Of a stretch of 11,696 nt of DNA, positions 6,249 to 11,696 are shown one piece after another (position 1 is the stretch's first letter; the number at the start of each line of letters is the position of its first letter). Position numbers and translations under genes: made by a program. The DNA is from Sphingomonas sp. (GTDB lineage Bacteria > Pseudomonadota > Alphaproteobacteria > Sphingomonadales > Sphingomonadaceae). The notes under the pieces were generated by a model. The model saw only the letters and a list, made by a program, of their open reading frames with translations. It did no database searches and was not told the origin of the DNA. The DNA lies in the NCBI GenBank assembly GCA_013812805.1, contig JACCSV010000028.1, forward strand, positions 1 through 11,696, given 5' to 3'.

Positions 6249-6737
6249 TCATCTGACCTCGAAGCGGAAGCTGCCGTTGTAGTCAACGCCGCGCGCCGTA
6301 GCTTTCCAAGCGACCGTGTACTGACCGGGTGCGACCCCTGACAGCGGCAGCGAATAATGCTCCGCCTCGCCCACGGCCCTGACCATCATCGCCATCGCTC
6401 CTTCCGGCCCGCTCACAGTCACTTCGCCGAGCCGCGCCGGCGGGGAGAAGTGGAAGACGAGTTCGTCGACCGGCGCCTTCACTATCGAGCCGGCAGCGGG
6501 CCTGGACCAGGCGAGGATGGACCCCGCGGCCGTGCTTCGTGTAGGCTGGTCAGCGGCCGGTGTGTTGGTTGCTTGACTGGATGTATTTGGAGCGCCCGCC
6601 GGTGCCTCGGCTGTCGAGTTCACAAGCGAGTCCCCTTGGGCGGCATTAGCGACTTCATTGCTCCCGCCCTTGTTGGCGCAGGCGGCGCTCGCGAGCAGCA
6701 CCAAGGCTACGGCTGCGCTCCTCAAACTGCACGTCAT
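6249..6737 (-). CDS. CopC-like copper resistance lipoprotein or exported protein
   Basis: A 162-residue exported protein. It has a signal segment ending SAAC (Cys20, probable lipoprotein although the lipobox is imperfect), then a long low-complexity Ala/Ser/Thr linker to about residue 72, then a single CopC-type beta-sandwich (74-162). The domain shows SRPAAGS (78-84), ELVFHFSPPA (92-101), VTVSGPEG (106-113), PGQYTVAWKA (137-146) and the final strand GSFRFEV. CopC proteins bind copper in the periplasm, often with an N-terminal His and a later Asp-x-His site. Neither is present here: the N-terminus is replaced by the linker and the later site reads GVDYNG, so classic Cu(II) binding is doubtful. 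His96, His127 and Met115/117/118 remain as possible ligands. ATG at 6737 is chosen because GTG at 6743 would overlap the AGGAGG. Confidence 0.8.
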   Translation of the reverse strand: MTCSLRSAAVALVLLASAACANKGGSNEVANAAQGDSLVNSTAEAPAGAPNTSSQATNTPAADQPTRSTAAGSILAWSRPAAGSIVKAPVDELVFHFSPPARLGEVTVSGPEGAMAMMVRAVGEAEHYSLPLSGVAPGQYTVAWKATARGVDYNGSFRFEVR

Positions 6738-6742
6738 GTCCA

Positions 6743-6748
6743 CCTCCT
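6743..6748 (-). promoter_or_regulatory. Ribosome binding site of the CopC-like gene
   Basis: Perfect AGGAGG on the minus strand, five bases before ATG at 6737. It excludes the in-frame GTG at 6743, which it overlaps. Confidence 0.75.
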
Positions 6749-6822
6749 GTGGTGTTCGAAGGAGACGACCGACCTGACGTGTGAAATCCAGGCGGTCGCC
6801 TCCTTCAATGCGCGGAGCGGGG

Positions 6823-7386
6823 TTACTGCATGTTGTTCATATCGTGGCCTGCGTGGGGATCGGCTGGCTCTGCGGCCTTGGGCGCCGGCTTGGGCGCCGG
6901 TTTGACCACAGGCTTTGTCGTGTTTGTCTCGGCAGCCTTCGGCCGCGACTCTGCCGCGGGCGCGGAGCTGGTCTGCGCCGGGGGTGCTGCCGTTGGCACA
7001 GTTGCTGCACTTGTTTCGTTCGCACTCAGCATCGCCTCGAGCTTGCTGATCTCCCTCGACTGATCGGTTTTCGTCTTCTCCGCCATGGCTCGCACGTCCG
7101 GAGTCGGGTTCTGCGCGAGAACAATGTCGGACATTGCCACAGCGCCTCGGTGGTGCTCGATCATCTTGCGGATCCAGGTGTCGGATGGGTCGGCTCCGAC
7201 GGCAGCCGCCATCGCCTGATGCATCTGCCCCTCGGCCTGGGCGAATGGATTGTTCGGGTCGGCCATCGCCATGTTCATGTCGTTGGCTGCCACGATTTCG
7301 TTCTGCGCGGGCTCTTCGTTGCTGCCGCAGGCGGCGACCAGCAGCGCCATCGCACTCGCGGCGCCCATCAGAAATGTTTTTCTCAT
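6823..7386 (-). CDS. DUF305-domain lipoprotein with Met/His tail
   Basis: A 187-residue lipoprotein with lipobox VAAC (Cys20). A Met-rich stretch (NDMNMAM, 35-41) precedes one DUF305 four-helix-type domain (about 52-111) carrying the signature MIEHHRGAVAM with His78-His79. A Pro/Ala/Lys-rich linker (about 115-172) follows, and the protein ends in PHAGHDMNNMQ, a likely metal-binding tail. DUF305 proteins are often found in copper-resistance loci, and the double His is their most conserved feature. AGGAGG five bases upstream sets ATG at 7386 rather than codons further upstream. It sits 40 bases after the DUF4198 gene and 85 bases before the CopC-like gene, in the same direction. A role in periplasmic copper binding is inferred from context. 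Confidence 0.86.
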   Translation of the reverse strand: MRKTFLMGAASAMALLVAACGSNEEPAQNEIVAANDMNMAMADPNNPFAQAEGQMHQAMAAAVGADPSDTWIRKMIEHHRGAVAMSDIVLAQNPTPDVRAMAEKTKTDQSREISKLEAMLSANETSAATVPTAAPPAQTSSAPAAESRPKAAETNTTKPVVKPAPKPAPKAAEPADPHAGHDMNNMQ

Positions 7387-7426
7387 CTTTTCCTCCTTCG
7401 TGGGATAGTTCGAGCCCCCGCTCAAT

Positions 7427-8200
7427 TCAGGTTCGGCTGAAGGTCAGCGAGGTAAGGTCCAGAGTGAACCGTTCCGCTCCCTTGGGCCGCTCAAGCTTCG
7501 CTGCGAACAGCATCATTGTCCCGCGCGCACTCTCGGGCAGGTGAACGTCGCCCTTGGCGTCGGTGCTCAGATGCTGCCGCTTGCCGTCAGAACCGACCAG
7601 ATCGATCGGATAGTTTGCGAGCGGCTCCCCCTGGGCGAGCAAGCGAAAGTGGTTGGCCATGGTGCGATGGCCGACGAACTCGAGATGGGCGCTGAAGCTC
7701 CGCCCGGCCGCCGAGCGGTCACGGCAGGTCTGCACGCATACCAACGTCTTGGCGAAGCGCCGCGACGACACCTTCCAGGTTCGGGGCCGCGGCAGAGCGT
7801 CGACCGCCGCGGCTGCCGCGGGTAGGAAACGATATTCTTCGAGGATCAGGGGAATGCGATCCTCCGCATATTCGACGTCGCGCGGCTTGGAGGCGACGCC
7901 GACCGCGAGCAGGCCCGCCGTCGCGCCGGTCACCTCGAGATTGAGCGCCTTGGCGCCGGCACCCGCAATTCGCACCCTCGGACTGCCCGCTCCGATCGCG
8001 TTGACGCGTTCCGCGCGGTCGGCGGTGACGACGATCTCGGGCGTCGGAAAGCTTGACCCGACGGTTGCCTGGATGGCGACCGTCCCGGCGCGCGGGGTCG
8101 TGAACTGCTCGGGTAGGAGGAAGAAGTCATGTGCGGCGGCTACCGACGCGTACGCCAGTGCTCCCACGATGCTTATTCCGACCAAAAGCCTTCTTGCCAT
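7427..8200 (-). CDS. Exported DUF4198-family protein
   Basis: A 257-residue periplasmic protein. The signal peptide ends AAA at residue 23, so the mature protein would begin His-Asp-Phe-Phe (HDFFLLPEQF, 24-33), the typical start of DUF4198 proteins. A free N-terminal His suggests a metal site, as in nickel- or copper-associated members. The rest is beta-rich: ATVGSSFP (45-52), a YAEDRIPLILEEYRF segment (111-125), Cys155 and Cys159 in LVCVQTCRD, FVGHRT (175-180), and a C-terminal Ig/CNA-like strand region with LVGSDGK and STDAKGDVHL. An AGGAGAAGG-type ribosome site precedes ATG at 8200; the frame is open far upstream but only as the shadow of the DUF305 gene. It lies 23 bases downstream of the frameshifted DUF305 gene. 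Confidence 0.84.
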   Translation of the reverse strand: MARRLLVGISIVGALAYASVAAAHDFFLLPEQFTTPRAGTVAIQATVGSSFPTPEIVVTADRAERVNAIGAGSPRVRIAGAGAKALNLEVTGATAGLLAVGVASKPRDVEYAEDRIPLILEEYRFLPAAAAAVDALPRPRTWKVSSRRFAKTLVCVQTCRDRSAAGRSFSAHLEFVGHRTMANHFRLLAQGEPLANYPIDLVGSDGKRQHLSTDAKGDVHLPESARGTMMLFAAKLERPKGAERFTLDLTSLTFSRT

Positions 8201-8223
8201 TTTTCCTTCTCCTACTCGGGGCC

Positions 8224-8807
8224 CTAACGGCGCGGCGTCGCCGGCGTTGCGGATCCGATGTTCTGTTCGATCTTGGCCTTCATCTCCGAAGTGAGGACTG
8301 CCGAGACGCGAGGCAGCGTTTCGTTGCCTAGGCGGCCATTCCTGTCCATGTCCTCCAGCAGCCACTTCATTTCGGCGATCTCGCGGACCTGGGCCTCGAT
8401 GATCTCGTTGGCTAGCCTCTGCACCCGCGGGTCCCGGATGTCGGACTTTCGCGCGTTGTTGATGGCGATCGAGTGGTGCGGAATCATGGACTTCATGAAC
8501 TGCTCGTCGCCGATCAAGGTCTGGCTCCGGTTGATCGCCAGGATCACGGTCCCGACAACCACTGCGCCGATCAACACTGCCAGCTTTACGGCCCCGCCCC
8601 GGACCATTGGCCACATGAAGCCGAGCATGATGATCGTCATGACGCCGCCCATCACCAGCGACGAAACAAGACGGGTCAAGCTGAACGTCGCGTGGTCGAA
8701 GCTGTGACGAGCTGGTACATCAGGAAGAACATCGCGACCACCGATGTTGTAATCATCGCCGCGAACTTGCCCCAGGACACGGTCATCATTTTATCGTGCT
8801 GCTCCAT
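8224..8807 (-). pseudogene. Membrane-anchored DUF305 protein, split by a one-base frameshift
   Basis: Read through a single missing base near 8700-8730, this is a protein of about 194 residues. It begins MEQHDKMMTVSWGKFAAMIT, followed by a first membrane helix ending MYQLV. The frame then shifts to FDHATFSLTRLV and two more helices (VMGGVMTIIMLGFMW and AVLIGAVVVGTVIL), followed by a DUF305 domain with SMIPHHSIAI (the His-His signature), RDPRVQRLANEIIEAQ and EIAEMKWLLEDM. In the first frame, translation stops after 43 residues at TGA 8676-8678; the second frame has a TTG at 8679 overlapping that stop as TTGA, so coupled re-initiation is conceivable. The start has a perfect AGGAGG six bases upstream. 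No slippery heptamer is seen, so a mutation or sequencing error is likelier than programmed shifting. Confidence 0.75.
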
Positions 8808-8850
8808 GCTGCTCCTCCTGTTTAAGTTACTTCAACGACACTCCGTCTTT

Positions 8851-9561
8851 TCACCAGTTCATATGCTCCATGCCGTAAACCAGCGCGCCGCCGAACCAGC
8901 CCTGCACCGCAATCGCGATCGTCATCACGGTTAGCGACAGGATCATGCCCGCGCCGCGGTCTTCCCATGGACGGCGCCACGCCCACACAGCCAGTAAGAG
9001 GCCGCCCACGCCCATCGCGGTTCCCAGCCAGCGATGGACCAGCAACAACCTATCGCTGTCGACGAGCTCGAAACCGGCATTGAACCAGCCAAGCAGCGCC
9101 GCAATGGGTGCGACGATGCCGCCGGCCACGACCAGGAACTGGACGGGCGCACCGAACGCTGGACGCCGTCTGCCGACCACGGCCGTGAACAGGGCCGCCG
9201 GGAAGAAAGCGATCGGAAAGTGGATAATCATCGGATGAAACGCGCCGAGCCACAGCAGCGTGCGTTCAAGGACGCTCATGTCGGATCGATCCTTCGGCTC
9301 CATGCTCATGCCGTGCATGCCGTCCATGCCGACAGAAGGCGTCATGGTGTTTCCGCCCGCCTGACCGGTCGGGGCAGCCTGGAGGACGTTCGCCGATTGC
9401 TGCTCAGCGGCGGCCGCAGCTGCTGCCGCGGCAGCGCGCTGCCTCCTGTGCTCCTCATGCGCCACCGCCGGAGCCGAGACTACAGCCAACGAAGCCCAGA
9501 GAAGCACAAAGACAACAGCCACTTTGCGCCACGAGAAGCGCCACCCCACACGCGCCCTCAC
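8851..9561 (-). CDS. DUF2231-type membrane protein with exported Met/His region
   Basis: A 236-residue protein. A signal-like segment (13-34) ends APAVA; HEEH follows, then a run of ten Ala (43-52), a flexible linker, and a Met/His patch GMDGMHGMSMEP (78-89). The rest is a DUF2231 membrane domain with about four helices, starting with GAFHPMIIHFPIAFF (106-120), where His109 and His114 are the family's conserved pair. LLLVHRW (in the third helix region) and a final YGMEHMNW add more His/Met. DUF2231 proteins are predicted membrane proteins of unknown chemistry, and the His pair could bind haem or metal. GTG at 9561 overlaps the upstream stop as GTGA, with AAGG upstream. ATG at 9609 is possible but would overlap the neighbour by 52 bases. 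Confidence 0.83.
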   Translation of the reverse strand: MRARVGWRFSWRKVAVVFVLLWASLAVVSAPAVAHEEHRRQRAAAAAAAAAAEQQSANVLQAAPTGQAGGNTMTPSVGMDGMHGMSMEPKDRSDMSVLERTLLWLGAFHPMIIHFPIAFFPAALFTAVVGRRRPAFGAPVQFLVVAGGIVAPIAALLGWFNAGFELVDSDRLLLVHRWLGTAMGVGGLLLAVWAWRRPWEDRGAGMILSLTVMTIAIAVQGWFGGALVYGMEHMNW

Positions 9562-10061
9562 TGCGCCTTCGGCTTGCGGCCTGAGTTGTGCATCATGGTG
9601 ATCTTCCATCGACCATTCTCCTTTGTGAGAACGCTGGTTGCGACGCCGAGCCGTTCAACGACTTCGCCGCTCTTCGTCTCGATCCGGTACTTGTAAGTCT
9701 CGATCGCGTGCGCCGCGGCCGGGCCGAGCAGATGCACGTCAACCTTGTAGTCGGAAAATTTGAACGACTTGAAGTGGCCGAGCTCGGGGCCAAGATGCTT
9801 CGCCAGATAATTGGCGTAGCTGCCTTCCGTGCCGCCGGTCTCGAAAACGGTCGAGTCTGTCGTGAACAGAGCTTCGGTTCCGGTCGCATCAAGCCGCTCG
9901 ATCGCTCCCTTATACTCCGACAGGACCGAGCGCACCGCCGTTTCGTCGTCGCTTTGAGCAACCGGTCGAGCCGCCGCAGCCGCCGGCTGGATAGCCGAAG
10001 CGTGTGCAGTCAAAGGCTGCAGGGTCAGCGCAATCACCATAATTGAGAACATCACTTTCAT
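9558..10061 (-). CDS. Exported NTF2-like (SnoaL/DUF4440) protein
   Basis: A 167-residue periplasmic protein. The signal peptide (1 to about 22) ends in AHASA; an Ala-rich spacer follows, then one NTF2-like cone domain from about residue 38: DDETAVRSVLSEYKGAIERL as the first helices, LFTTDSTVFETGG, an HFKSFKFSDYKVDV strand, AIETYKYRIET, and VATSVLTKENGRWKITMMHN with the typical Gly-Arg-Trp-Lys-Ile final strand. These domains serve as enzymes or ligand binders, and no catalytic set can be named here. It is regularly placed so that it would share a message with copB. Its ribosome site AGGAG lies seven bases before ATG, and its stop overlaps the DUF2231 start. Confidence 0.85.
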   Translation of the reverse strand: MKVMFSIMVIALTLQPLTAHASAIQPAAAAARPVAQSDDETAVRSVLSEYKGAIERLDATGTEALFTTDSTVFETGGTEGSYANYLAKHLGPELGHFKSFKFSDYKVDVHLLGPAAAHAIETYKYRIETKSGEVVERLGVATSVLTKENGRWKITMMHNSGRKPKAQ

Positions 10062-10080
10062 CGTCTTTCTCCTCCCATTG

Positions 10081-10475
10081 TTAGAACCAGAAGCGGATGC
10101 CGGCGACGAGGCTGAGGCTGTCTGAGTCCTCCCCCTCTTGCTGGAGGTAGCGGGCGGTGCGGCCGAAGGCGCGGCTGTATTCGACGCCGAGATAAGGCGC
10201 GAACTGGCGGCGGATGTCGTAGCGCAGCCGAAGGCCTAGCTCGATGTCGGACAGGCCGGCTCCGACTCCGATCGACCGGCTGTTCTGCGCCGCCAGATTG
10301 ACCTCGGCACGGGGCTGCAGGATCAGCCGCTGGGTAATCCGCTGATCGTACCAGCCGCTGGCGCGAGCCATTAGCTCGCCCTTGTTCGACAGGAACAGGG
10401 TCCCTTCGACGTCGAAAAAGCTCGGCGCCAACCCTTCCAGCGCCACCGTCGCATAGACGCGCGAGGCCAGGCATA
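10081..10475 (-). pseudogene. copB: C-terminal fragment of copper resistance protein B
   Basis: The last 130 or so residues of CopB, an outer-membrane beta-barrel of copper-resistance operons. Recognisable stretches are YATVALEGLAPSFFDVEG, LFLSNKGELMARASGWYD, ITQRLILQPRAEVNL, GVGAGLSDIELGLRLRYDIR, QFAPYLGVEYSRAFG and the terminal AGIRFWF with C-terminal aromatic, as expected of a barrel strand. The Met/His-rich N-terminal half and signal peptide are absent. Immediately upstream is the beginning of copA in another frame, so the piece has lost its own start. An in-frame ATG at 10485 could in theory start a short product, but without a signal peptide it would not reach the outer membrane. Confidence 0.85.
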
Positions 10476-10674
10476 GGCTTTCCATCGACGCGAAGCGCGA
10501 CGTCGCCAATCGTCAGATCGATGTTGGCACCGCCAACTTGCCTCAGCGGCCGGACGATCCCCCCGAGAGCGGCTGCGCCCAGGCAGGATAGAGATTGGAG
10601 AGACCGAGGCCCACTCCGCCAAAGGTCGCAGCGCGGAAGAAGTCGCGCCGCTTCAATGCGATCATTTCAGACAT
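10476..10674 (-). pseudogene. copA: N-terminal fragment of copper resistance multicopper oxidase CopA
   Basis: The first 65 or so residues of CopA, the periplasmic multicopper oxidase that oxidises Cu(I). The protein starts MSEMIALKRRDFFRAATFGG with a Tat motif (KRRDFF) and a cleavage site near PAWAQ. The frame then breaks at a six-G run (C-run at 10559-10564 on the plus strand). As written it ends at TGA 10543-10545 after 43 residues. With one more G it would continue as GGIVRPLRQVGGANIDLTIG and DVALRVDGK, the typical start of the first cupredoxin domain. After that, homology jumps straight into copB. All copper-ligand motifs (HWH, HPxH, HCHxxxxH) are missing. Its ribosome site (AGGA) is intact. 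Confidence 0.75.
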
Positions 10675-10711
10675 GGATGTTCCTGTGCAGGCACTGTTCG
10701 CCAGGCGTGGA

Positions 10712-10737
10712 CTGGCGCCGCCGGCCGACGGCGCCAG
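10712..10737. repeat. Perfect 9-bp stem-loop between the Met/His-rich gene and copA
   Basis: CTGGCGCCG (10712-10720) and CGGCGCCAG (10729-10737) are exact inverted copies around an eight-base loop. It lies in the 76-base gap between two genes of the cluster. There is no U-run after it on the minus strand, so it may reduce read-through, or protect the message of the upstream small gene, rather than act as a full terminator. The plus-strand side is followed by CTTTCACACTT. Confidence 0.6.
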
Positions 10738-10750
10738 CTTTCACACTTGC

Positions 10751-11029
10751 TTACTGCTGATACTGTTGATGGGGTGCAGCGGCAGGCGGGTTGGTCTCAG
10801 GCTTCATCATCTGAGCCTGCCCGTTGCCACCGTTCATCATCGGGTGCCCACTTTGGAACCCACTTCCGTGCGTCATGGACATCATCATCCCGTGCATCTT
10901 TAAGCACTCGGAATGATCCATCATGCCAGCAGTCGGGCGGGCGGTGTCGGCGGGGGCCGGCCCAGCCTGCGCGTATGCCGCTGCAGGAATGGCGATCGCT
11001 GCTGCGATCGCGGTCGGTATTTTCTTCAT
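10751..11029 (-). CDS. Small periplasmic Met/His-rich protein, probable copper binder
   Basis: A 92-residue protein with a cleavable signal peptide (1-20, ending AAAYA). The mature part is rich in metal ligands: GMMDHSECLKMHGMMMSM (35-52), then THGSG, SGHPMMNGG (60-68) and QMMKPE (73-78), with one Cys (Cys42) and an otherwise Pro/Ala/Gln tail. Clusters of Met and His are typical of periplasmic Cu(I)/Cu(II) sponges or chaperones. ATG at 11029 is preceded by GGAG six bases upstream. It stands directly before copA and 34 bases after the 108-residue gene. I do not recognise a named family; the copper role is inferred from composition and neighbours. Confidence 0.75.
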   Translation of the reverse strand: MKKIPTAIAAAIAIPAAAYAQAGPAPADTARPTAGMMDHSECLKMHGMMMSMTHGSGFQSGHPMMNGGNGQAQMMKPETNPPAAAPHQQYQQ

Positions 11030-11063
11030 TTCCGTCTCCGTAAAATCGAGTGATTCGTCGATT

Positions 11064-11390
11064 TCACGCAACTCGGGGAGGTGGAGTGGCGATCTCAGGC
11101 GGAAGAGCGACTAGCAAACTTGCAAGCGGCTGCGATCCCATTGGGCTGAGAAGCGCCGCTGGTTTTGACACGGCGAGAGAGGCTGGGGCCACGGCCATAC
11201 ACATGGCAACGCAGCAGTTCATCGCAACTGCAACATCCTCTTCGCTAGTGGATCCAGTCTCACAATGCCCCGCTTGCATCATTTGCGAATGATGGTCGGG
11301 GCCAGCGTAGGCTTCGCCGGCGCGAGCGACAGTCGGCGCGAACAGCACCGTTATAGCGACCATGGCCGCAAAAAGCTGTCGAAAGCCCAT
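11064..11390 (-). CDS. Small exported Cys/His/Met-rich protein of unknown function
   Basis: A 108-residue protein with a signal peptide (about 1-24, ending VARA), then PDHHSQMMQAGHCE (31-44) and AMNCCVAMCMAVAPA (56-70), giving four Cys (43, 59, 60, 64) and His33, His34 and His42 beside Met residues. The second half is hydrophobic and Pro-rich. I recognise the HH...GHC...NCCxAMCMAVA pattern as typical of short proteins at the head of copper loci, but know no name or tested function. It is the first gene of the cluster as seen here. There is no good Shine-Dalgarno before ATG at 11390, and the upstream DNA is the broken rpoH, so translation and promoter are unclear. Confidence 0.68.
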   Translation of the reverse strand: MGFRQLFAAMVAITVLFAPTVARAGEAYAGPDHHSQMMQAGHCETGSTSEEDVAVAMNCCVAMCMAVAPASLAVSKPAALLSPMGSQPLASLLVALPPEIATPPPRVA

Positions 11391-11407
11391 GATCGGAGGA
11401 TATGCGC

Positions 11408-11696
11408 TTATTCGCTCGGCCCTTCAACCACCTCGACTGGCCGAGGTCGGTGGCGATCTTGGTCACGTCTTGAGGCTTGAGATCGCCTTCTTCGAACGCG
11501 TCGATCTGGTTCTTCATTCGGCGAAGGTTGAAGAAGAGCTTCTTTTGGGCGGCGGTGGTGCCCATCTTTACCAGGCTCCACGAGCGCAGGATGAACTCCT
11601 GGATCGAAGCGCGAATCCACCACATCGCGTAGGTCGCGAGGCGGAAGCCGCGGTCCGGCTCGAACTTCTTCACGCCCTGCATCAGGCCGATATTGC
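11408..11696 (-). pseudogene. rpoH: Fragment of RNA polymerase sigma-32 factor, broken after region 2; 5' part beyond the window
   Basis: From the right edge the frame reads NIGLMQGVKKFEPDRGFRL, ATYAMWWIRASIQEFILRSW (region 2.2-2.4, core and -10 recognition) and then the RpoH-specific QKKLFFNLRR box, followed by FEEGDL and IATDLG. Here homology to sigma-32 ends; normally another 150 or so residues with regions 3 and 4 follow. The same frame continues with no domain through the next gene. In the +1 frame the sequence ends VEVVEGPSE and a stop at 11408, which may be the tail of rpoH or another gene joined by deletion. Without region 4 the factor could not recognise -35 elements. If the 5' half outside the window is normal, the break is a deletion or an assembly join. 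Confidence 0.8.

Noticed and set aside
8201..8614. N-terminal extension of the DUF4198 frame
   Set aside because: It overlaps the DUF305 gene, is Arg/Asp/Gly-rich noise and lies upstream of a clear signal peptide with a ribosome site.
8676..8735. Programmed ribosomal frameshift in the DUF305 gene
   Set aside because: No slippery heptamer or downstream stem-loop is visible near the shift.
11391..11407. Copper-responsive promoter before the first cluster gene
   Set aside because: Only 17 bases separate it from the rpoH remnant; I could not identify -35/-10 or a CopR/CueR-type box.

Overview
The window looks like chromosomal or accessory DNA of an alphaproteobacterium, most likely a sphingomonad (Sphingomonadales). 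This is inferred from the high GC content, the RpoH fragment and its RpoH box, and the types of CopB, PepSY and DUF305 proteins. No rRNA, tRNA, CRISPR array or transposase gene was seen.

Left block (1-3057, minus strand): three tightly spaced genes, read from high to low coordinates. They are an exported S66 LD-carboxypeptidase, a diaminopimelate decarboxylase (lysA) and an exported D-aminoacylase-type amidohydrolase that runs off the left edge. A 26-base gap and then a GTGA overlap suggest one operon. The functional theme is peptidoglycan peptide, D-amino-acid and diaminopimelate metabolism.

Middle block (about 3060-4728): a scruffy region. On the plus strand there is a decayed DUF1232 (YkvA-like) remnant with an in-frame stop, a strong hairpin-plus-T terminator, a possible 35-residue membrane peptide, a nested stem-loop element, and an orphan lipoprotein with a dockerin-like calcium loop and apparently lower GC. 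On the minus strand there is the first third of a SAM-dependent methyltransferase, broken off next to a 10-bp inverted repeat. The 126 bases at 4603-4728 hold nothing I can name.

Right block (4729-11390, minus strand): a long one-directional copper (or metal) handling cluster. In transcription order it has a Cys/His/Met-rich exported 108-residue protein, a Met/His-rich 92-residue periplasmic protein, the start of copA, the end of copB, an exported NTF2-like protein, a DUF2231 membrane protein with a Met/His patch, a frameshifted membrane DUF305 protein, an exported DUF4198 protein, a DUF305 lipoprotein, a CopC-like lipoprotein and two PepSY membrane proteins. Strong Shine-Dalgarno sequences and start/stop overlaps indicate a polycistronic message. 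The core oxidase/outer-membrane pair copA-copB has collapsed into a deletion remnant (N-terminus of CopA next to C-terminus of CopB), while most auxiliary genes are intact.

Right edge (11408-11696, minus strand): an internal piece of rpoH (sigma-32), broken off after region 2 and the RpoH box and lying 17 bases upstream of the copper cluster.

Overall, six genes are broken (DUF1232, methyltransferase, DUF305 membrane protein, copA, copB, rpoH). The region is therefore either a degenerating, deletion-prone island or a sequence with assembly and indel errors; read evidence would decide.
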